From contig DASYAN010000080.1 of NCBI GenBank assembly GCA_036501345.1, forward strand, positions 1 through 9,770: a stretch of DNA of 9,770 nt. The letters are read 5' to 3'. The position numbers were made by a program, and so were the translations under genes. The notes beneath the pieces were generated by a model. That model searched no databases. It was not told the origin of the DNA and was given only the letters and a program-made list of their open reading frames with translations. The stretch's first letter is position 1. Every line of letters starts with the position of its first letter. This document shows positions 5,681 through 9,770 of this stretch, piece after piece. The stretch is from DASYAN01 sp036501345 (lineage in GTDB: Bacteria > Chloroflexota > Ktedonobacteria > Ktedonobacterales > Ktedonobacteraceae).

Positions 5681-5902
5681 CTAGCGTCCGACAGTCTTGA
5701 TACGTTCGGGGCGGCGGACGAAGTAGTACAGCAGGGCACCGAACAAGGGAACAAAGATGATGAAGATCGTCCAAGCCACCTTATCGTTGCCTTCGGATGG
5801 TTCTTTGATAATACAATCGACTAACACCCAGATCCAGAAAATGGTTGCTAACAGGGCGAGTCCTTCCGAGCCACGCCAGAAGAGTGAAAACAGATCGAAC
5901 AT
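5681..5902 (-). CDS. Small membrane protein with PLDc_N domain
   Basis: The product is 73 residues. The start at 5902 is supported by AAGGAG 6 bases upstream (5909-5914). It has two hydrophobic helices, about 14-31 (GLALLATIFWIWVLVDCI) and 42-63 (VAWTIFIIFVPLFGALLYYF), joined by a short polar loop with KEPSEGNDKVAW, and a basic tail (RRPERIKTVGR). The pattern of a first helix ending in W-V-D, K-x-W in the loop, and a second helix with P-x-x-G-x-x-x-Y-Y-F-x-R-R is that of the PLDc_N domain (phospholipase D/nuclease N-terminal membrane segment). This domain is also common as a stand-alone small protein in Gram-positive and Chloroflexota genomes. No catalytic HKD domain is attached, so an enzyme function is not implied. 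A terminator follows. Confidence 0.85.
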   Translation of the reverse strand: MFDLFSLFWRGSEGLALLATIFWIWVLVDCIIKEPSEGNDKVAWTIFIIFVPLFGALLYYFVRRPERIKTVGR

Positions 5903-6042
5903 AGTCGTCTCCTTGCCTATGTGTAGATGTTGATATATGCCTCTTGAAAGTCAGTCCATTCAAGGAATGTCTTCCATTGTGTGTTACGTTTGGCATGAAA
6001 ATAAGTTGTTTGGTTGCGGGATGCCACAACCTTTTCAATTCG

Positions 6043-6051
6043 TGCTACAAT
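6043..6051 (+). promoter_or_regulatory. Candidate extended -10 promoter for the pdh operon
   Basis: TGCTACAAT is TGn followed by TACAAT (one mismatch to TATAAT). No good -35 lies 16-18 bp upstream. A start near 6058 would give a leader of about 200 bases that includes the stem at 6158-6240. Pattern match only. Confidence 0.3.
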
Positions 6052-6157
6052 TAGGTAGGATTTGTCTGCCGGGTCAGTGAAGACATTAATTACAGGCTCC
6101 AAGACGAGCAAGGAATTATCCTAGATTAGATAAGTTTTCTCCATCATAGTTAAAAAA

Positions 6158-6240
6158 CCGTCGGGGCAAAAGTTACGTTGTATGAGCACAGGCCAAAGGC
6201 CAATTATCGAGCTCAGTTACACGGAAGTTTTGCCCCTCGG
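6158..6240 (+). promoter_or_regulatory. Structured leader upstream of pdhA
   Basis: GGGGCAAAA (6163-6171) pairs perfectly with TTTTGCCCC (6228-6236), and after a small internal mismatch CCG (6158-6160) pairs with CGG (6238-6240). Inside lies a tight hairpin, GGCC-AAA-GGCC (6191-6201). The fold ends 9 bases before the ribosome site AGGAG (6250-6254) of pdhA. It could be an mRNA regulatory stem or a spaced DNA operator. It matches no riboswitch class I recognise. Confidence 0.45.
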
Positions 6241-6259
6241 AACAAAATCAGGAGACACC

Positions 6260-7324
6260 ATGAGTACTGAGCAGCAAAAGCGACCAGATGAACGAGATGC
6301 AATCGTAAAGAGTATATCTCGTGTCGTCACGCTGCCTGAGGATGAAGATCAAGAAACCCTGGTACATTACTATTCTCAAATGTTACTTGTACGCCGTTTT
6401 GAAGAAAAATCGGCTGAAATGTACAACAAGGCGCGTATCGGAGGTTATTGCCATCTCAATCTGGGCGAGGAGGCCACTGTTGTTGGATTTTGCGCTGGCC
6501 TAGGGCCAAAGGACTATGTGTATACGAACTATCGTGAACATGGGTACGCAATTTGTCGTGGTATTTCAGCAAAAACCGTCATGGCCGAGTTATTTGGCAA
6601 GGAAACGGGCTGTTCTCGTGGGCGTGGCGGTTCCATGCATCTGTTTAGCGTGGAGCATCGCCTGTTAGGTGGCTATGCGATTGTCGGAGGACAGATTCCG
6701 CTCGCGACAGGTGCTGCCTTTGCCATTGCTTATCGAGGTTCTGATGAAGTTGTTGTCTGCCAAATGGGTGATGGAACAACCAATGGAGGCCCATTTTTCG
6801 AGTCTCTGAATTTGGCGAAAATTTACAAGCTTCCTATAGTCTTTTTCATTGTGAATAACCAATATGGTATGGGCATGCCTGCAGACAAGGGTTCAGCAGT
6901 GCCTGAGCTCTACCGCAAAGGTTGTGCCTTTGATATGCTTAGCGAGCGCGTAGATGGCAATAATGTGCTGGCTGTACGCGATGCGATGCGTCGAGCAGTG
7001 AATGTTGCCCGTGGACAGCATGAGCCTGTGCTCCTTGAAGCTGTAAGCTATCGTTTTAAGGGCCATTCTGTCATTGACCCTGACCGCTACCGTAATGAAG
7101 AGGAAGTGAAACAGGGACGTGCTCAGGACCCCATTCCTACTTTTGCCAGACGTCTGCTAGAGGCGCATTTAATTGATGAGCAGGGCTTGGATAGGATTGA
7201 GCAGCAGGTAGAGCGCGAAGTTGAGGAGGCCGTCAGGTTTGCCGAAGAGAGTCCTTTCCCTCCGATAGAGAGTCTCATGGACTATATATATGCACCTGAC
7301 AATGTCGAGTCGGAGAGGAGATAA
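6260..7324 (+). CDS. pdhA: Pyruvate dehydrogenase E1 component, alpha subunit
   Basis: Thiamine-diphosphate subunit of the E1 heterotetramer, which decarboxylates pyruvate and passes the acetyl group to E2; cytoplasmic. The product is 354 residues from ATG 6260, chosen because AGGAG sits 5 bases upstream. The in-frame ATG at 6182 would add 26 residues from within the leader stem and has no ribosome site. Motifs: GGYCHLNLGEEA (61-72), YREHGYAICRG (91-101), GCSRGRGGSMHLF (117-129), IVGGQIPLATG (141-151), the ThDP/Mg signature GDGTTNGG (170-177) closing with NN (199-200), and YRFKGHSVIDPDRYR (264-278), the region of the conserved phosphorylation loop in animal enzymes. The NNQYGMG and GHS segments fit pyruvate rather than acetoin or branched-chain enzymes, although substrate is inferred by similarity. 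It is followed after 8 bp by pdhB. Confidence 0.93.
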   Translation: MSTEQQKRPDERDAIVKSISRVVTLPEDEDQETLVHYYSQMLLVRRFEEKSAEMYNKARIGGYCHLNLGEEATVVGFCAGLGPKDYVYTNYREHGYAICRGISAKTVMAELFGKETGCSRGRGGSMHLFSVEHRLLGGYAIVGGQIPLATGAAFAIAYRGSDEVVVCQMGDGTTNGGPFFESLNLAKIYKLPIVFFIVNNQYGMGMPADKGSAVPELYRKGCAFDMLSERVDGNNVLAVRDAMRRAVNVARGQHEPVLLEAVSYRFKGHSVIDPDRYRNEEEVKQGRAQDPIPTFARRLLEAHLIDEQGLDRIEQQVEREVEEAVRFAEESPFPPIESLMDYIYAPDNVESERR

Positions 7325-7332
7325 GGAGAGCT

Positions 7333-8325
7333 ATGGCTGAAATAAGCTTTCGGCAGGTGCTGAATGATACGTTGCGTGAAGAGATGCATCGTGACGAAAA
7401 TGTCTTTTTAATGGGTGAAGAGATTGGTGTTTTTGAAGGATCGTATAAGATTACGGCTGGTTTGTTGAAAGAATTTGGGGCTAAACGCGTAGTAGATACG
7501 CCCATTGCCGAGAATGGTTTTGTGGGTATGGCGGTTGGTGCGGCTATGCTTGGCCTGCGTCCGGTGGTCGAGATCATGACTTTCAACTTCATTGCCTTAG
7601 CGATCGATGAAATCTTGAACCACGCCGCAAAAATCTATTACATGTTTGGTGGTCAAACACCCGTTCCGATGGTGATTCGTACGCCGGGTGGTGGTGGGCA
7701 GCAGCTTTCTGCTACACACTCGCAGAACCTGGAAGCTTGGTTCGCTCATATTCCCGGTTTGCAGGTGATTGCTCCATCAACGCCAGCTGATGCCAAGGGG
7801 CTGCTGCGTACGGCCATACGTAACAATAACCCGGTTCTTTTCCTGGAGCATCTGGCCCTTTATAACAACAAAGGGGAGGTGCCTGAGGGTGATTACACAA
7901 TCCCTTTCGGTCAGGCGAAGGTAACCAAGGAGGGAAAAGACCTGACCGTGATCAGCTATTCACGCAAGGCAGCAATTGCTCATGAGGTGGCAAGCCGCTT
8001 TGAGCGAGAGAACAAGCTGAGCGTTGAGGTCGTTGATATTCGTTCATTACGCCCGCTCGATAGAGAGACGCTGGTCAATTCGATCAAAAAGACTGGCCGT
8101 GCGATTGTCTTTGAAGAAGACTGGCGTTCCTATGGTGTTGGTGCCGAGATTGTTGCAACCCTGCAAGAAGATGCCTTTGATTATCTAGATGCCCCCATTA
8201 AGCGTGTCGCGAGCCTCGAAGTACCATTGCCATATTCCAAGCCACTCGAATTGGCTGCGCTAACTGGTGTCCAGGAGCTGGAAGATGCAATTAATGCTTT
8301 GGCGCCTCGTCGGAGGAGAAGGTGA
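7333..8325 (+). CDS. pdhB: Pyruvate dehydrogenase E1 component, beta subunit
   Basis: Partner of PdhA in the E1 alpha2-beta2 tetramer; it supplies the glutamate that activates thiamine diphosphate and the contacts to E2. The product is 330 residues, the usual length. AAGGAG (7323-7328) overlaps the pdhA stop and lies 4 bases from the ATG. Motifs: ALNDTLREEM-type start, GEEIGVFEGSYKIT (28-41), DTPIAENGFVGMAVGAA (55-71) with the probable ThDP-activating E60, THSQNLEAWFAHIPGLQV (128-145) with active-site H129, and the C-terminal transketolase domain with VVDIRSLRPLD (233-243), VFEEDWRSYGVGAEI (259-273) and EVPLPYSKPLE (296-306). The C-terminus is a run of five Arg; the codons for it (CGT CGG AGG AGA AGG) double as the purine-rich ribosome site of pdhC, which starts 3 bp after the stop. 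Translational coupling within the operon is likely. Confidence 0.95.
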   Translation: MAEISFRQVLNDTLREEMHRDENVFLMGEEIGVFEGSYKITAGLLKEFGAKRVVDTPIAENGFVGMAVGAAMLGLRPVVEIMTFNFIALAIDEILNHAAKIYYMFGGQTPVPMVIRTPGGGGQQLSATHSQNLEAWFAHIPGLQVIAPSTPADAKGLLRTAIRNNNPVLFLEHLALYNNKGEVPEGDYTIPFGQAKVTKEGKDLTVISYSRKAAIAHEVASRFERENKLSVEVVDIRSLRPLDRETLVNSIKKTGRAIVFEEDWRSYGVGAEIVATLQEDAFDYLDAPIKRVASLEVPLPYSKPLELAALTGVQELEDAINALAPRRRRR

Positions 8326-8328
8326 AGC

Positions 8329-9615
8329 ATGGCTGAAGTAAATATGCCCAGGCTTAGTGATACGATGCAGGAAGGCACGATTACGCGCTGGCTTAAACAG
8401 GTGGGCGATGAAGTGAAGCGAGGGGATGTGCTCGCTGAGGTGGAGACAGATAAAGCCAATATGGAAGTGGAAGCCTACGATGCAGGCATTCTTGAGCAGG
8501 TTCTTGTTCAAGAAGGTGAAACGGTGCCCATTGGTCAGGTCATTGCAATTATTGGCTCGGGTGCCAAAACTCACAAAGGTGGGCAGTCCAAGAAGGTGTC
8601 GGTAACAAAGCAGCCCGGACAGACTCCCGCTGTCCAAAAGGATGTTGCAGTGGAGCAACCTTCTGTCTTTGCTGGTATCTCGGCACAGCAGAATGGTATA
8701 GGCACGAATGGGGTATTTATCAAAGCGTCTCCGCTGGCTCGGCGCATGGCTGAAGAGCATGGTATTGATTTGCTCCAGGTGAAGGGTACTGGACCTGGTG
8801 GCCGTATCGTGCGCGACGATATTGAGGACTTCATCGAGCAGCGTGCAATATCCTCACCAACGGCTGTACAGCCTCAGCCTGAGCCCGTAGGAGTAGCCCC
8901 AACTGGTATCTCAGAAGTATCAATGGGGGATGCAGAGATCGTGACGCTTACATCGATGCAGAAGACAATCGCACGTCGTTTGACGGAGTCAAAGCAAACT
9001 GTTCCGCACTTCTACATTGGCAACGAGATTGATATGACGGAAGCCCTCAAACTTCGCCAGGAACTCAATGCTGCTCTCTCCGAAGAGGGTATTAAGATCA
9101 GTGTTAACGACCTGATCGTCAAGGCTTGCGCTCTGGCATTGGAGAAGTTTCCGGAGGTCAATGGTTCCTACAAAGATGGACAGTTCGTGCTGCATAAGAA
9201 GGTCAATATCGGGATTGCAGTGGATATTTCTTCTGGGTTAGTCGTGCCAGTCATTCGTGATGTTAATACCAAAGGATTGCGTACAATCGCTCGTGAGGCA
9301 AAAAGTCTGGTAGCGAAAGCGCAGACTGGCAAACTGACTGCGACCGAGTTAGATGGTGGCACCTTCTCTATCTCAAATCTGGGTATGATGGATGTAACCG
9401 ATTTTGTGGCTGTGATCAATCCTCCACAGGCGGCAATCCTAGCTGTTGCAGCCACGCGTAAAACCTTTGTGCCCATTGATGATCAGCCTGTCATTCGTGA
9501 GATAATGCACGTCACACTGTCAGCTGACCATCGCATTCTCTATGGCGCAACAGTTGCGCGTTTCCTCAAAGAAATCAAGCATCTGTTGCAAAATCCATTT
9601 TTACTCCTCGTCTAA
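8329..9615 (+). CDS. pdhC: Dihydrolipoamide acetyltransferase (E2) of the pyruvate dehydrogenase complex
   Basis: Core of the complex: it takes the acetyl group on a swinging lipoyl arm and transfers it to CoA. The product is 428 residues. One lipoyl domain (1-78) carries the lipoylated lysine in ETDKA (K42). An Ala/Pro/Gln-containing linker leads to a peripheral-subunit-binding domain (about 132-168, KASPLARRMAEEHGID...GPGGRIVRDDI), a second Pro-rich linker (about 172-200) and the catalytic domain (about 204-428) with SMQKTIARRLTESKQ (209-223), VPHFYI and FSISNLGMMDV (346-356). The active-site motif reads SADHRILYGATVARFL (398-413): catalytic His401 is present, but the usual Asp of HRxxDG is Tyr. 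From memory, the same Tyr occurs in cyanobacterial and plastid E2 enzymes, whose C-terminal ENP-x-SL also resembles QNPFLLL here. The first ATG follows the pdhB stop by 3 bp, with AAGG 6 bases upstream. No E3 gene follows in the window; an intrinsic terminator does. Confidence 0.94.
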   Translation: MAEVNMPRLSDTMQEGTITRWLKQVGDEVKRGDVLAEVETDKANMEVEAYDAGILEQVLVQEGETVPIGQVIAIIGSGAKTHKGGQSKKVSVTKQPGQTPAVQKDVAVEQPSVFAGISAQQNGIGTNGVFIKASPLARRMAEEHGIDLLQVKGTGPGGRIVRDDIEDFIEQRAISSPTAVQPQPEPVGVAPTGISEVSMGDAEIVTLTSMQKTIARRLTESKQTVPHFYIGNEIDMTEALKLRQELNAALSEEGIKISVNDLIVKACALALEKFPEVNGSYKDGQFVLHKKVNIGIAVDISSGLVVPVIRDVNTKGLRTIAREAKSLVAKAQTGKLTATELDGGTFSISNLGMMDVTDFVAVINPPQAAILAVAATRKTFVPIDDQPVIREIMHVTLSADHRILYGATVARFLKEIKHLLQNPFLLLV

Positions 9616-9636
9616 GCGTAGAGAAAAAGAAATTTC

Positions 9637-9673
9637 AAGAGAGACGATCTCACCCAATCGTCTCTCTTTTTTT
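9637..9673 (+). terminator. Intrinsic terminator of the pdhABC operon
   Basis: A perfect 12-bp stem, AAGAGAGACGAT (9637-9648) and ATCGTCTCTCTT (9657-9668), has an 8-base loop and runs into a T7 tract (9667-9673), 21 bp after the pdhC stop. It marks the operon end at E2, so a gene for E3 must be elsewhere or separately transcribed. Confidence 0.95.
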
Positions 9674-9743
9674 GTCGGGACAAAATTGCTGTCCAACTGA
9701 ACATAAAAGATTCTCATGAATGGGTATTCACTAACGTATGTGA

Positions 9744-9763
9744 TATAATTGATACAATTGTAT
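9744..9763 (+). promoter_or_regulatory. Promoter-like TATAAT with adjacent 12-bp palindrome at the right edge
   Basis: A perfect TATAAT hexamer (9744-9749) is followed directly by the perfect palindrome ATACAATTGTAT (9752-9763), which would sit on the transcription start and block it if bound by a dimeric regulator. No good -35 is seen upstream and the gene it would serve lies beyond the window. The region is A+T-rich, so the hexamer could be chance. Confidence 0.35.
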
Positions 9764-9770
9764 AAAAAGA

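Noticed and set aside
6182..6259. Longer pdhA start at ATG 6182
   Set aside because: No ribosome site, encoded by the leader stem-loop, and the extra 26 residues do not look like an E1 alpha N-terminus; ATG 6260 has AGGAG at 5 bases.
8260..8760. 166-residue - strand reading frame opposite the E2 gene
   Set aside because: It lies inside the strongly supported pdhC coding sequence, has no ribosome site and no recognisable domain; a shadow of the lipoyl-domain region.
9535..9552. Missing Asp in the E2 active-site motif as evidence of an inactive enzyme
   Set aside because: The Tyr variant is, to my knowledge, found in functional cyanobacterial and plastid E2 enzymes, and all other E2 features are intact.

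Overview
The window looks like chromosomal DNA from a bacterium of moderate G+C content. My best guess is a filamentous or spore-forming Chloroflexota such as the Ktedonobacteria. This is inference from the mix of protein families (VWA protein, Tic20/DUF4870-like membrane protein, PLDc_N membrane protein, cyanobacteria/plastid-like E2 signature) and from the many short inverted and direct repeats. No rRNA or other taxonomic marker is present. No tRNA, rRNA or CRISPR array was seen.

Layout. (1) Positions 1-621 (+) hold the 3' part of a von Willebrand factor A protein whose metal site is partly degenerate. (2) Positions 640-2616 (-) hold acetoacetate-CoA ligase, convergent with the VWA gene. 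Its probable promoter and a 7-bp palindrome lie at 2708-2741. (3) Positions 2800-4660 are a repeat-rich, accessory-looking island. It contains a 130-bp inverted-repeat element, a cupin gene made of two tandem repeats and broken by a one-base shift in an A8 run, an IS21-like set of phased end repeats, and a second copy of the element end exactly 1730 bp from the first. (4) Positions 4772-5455 (+) encode a Q/G/Y-rich-tailed Tic20/DUF4870-type membrane protein. It converges with a small PLDc_N membrane protein (5681-5902, -), which is followed by a terminator. (5) Positions 6260-9615 (+) form a tight three-gene operon for the pyruvate dehydrogenase complex: E1 alpha, E1 beta and E2. A structured leader precedes it and a strong intrinsic terminator follows it (9637-9673). 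A promoter-like TATAAT and a 12-bp palindrome close the window.

How the genes work together. E1 alpha and E1 beta form the thiamine-diphosphate decarboxylase, which loads acetyl groups onto the lipoyl arm of E2, giving acetyl-CoA. The E3 subunit (lipoamide dehydrogenase) is not in the window. Acetoacetate-CoA ligase also feeds the acetyl/acetoacetyl-CoA pool, but it is a separate transcription unit on the other strand. The most unusual part is the cupin island. The two cupin reading frames are one gene in two frames, and restoring a single A rejoins them into a product of about 397 residues. The gene is bracketed by directly repeated element ends, which suggests a mobile or once-mobile segment.
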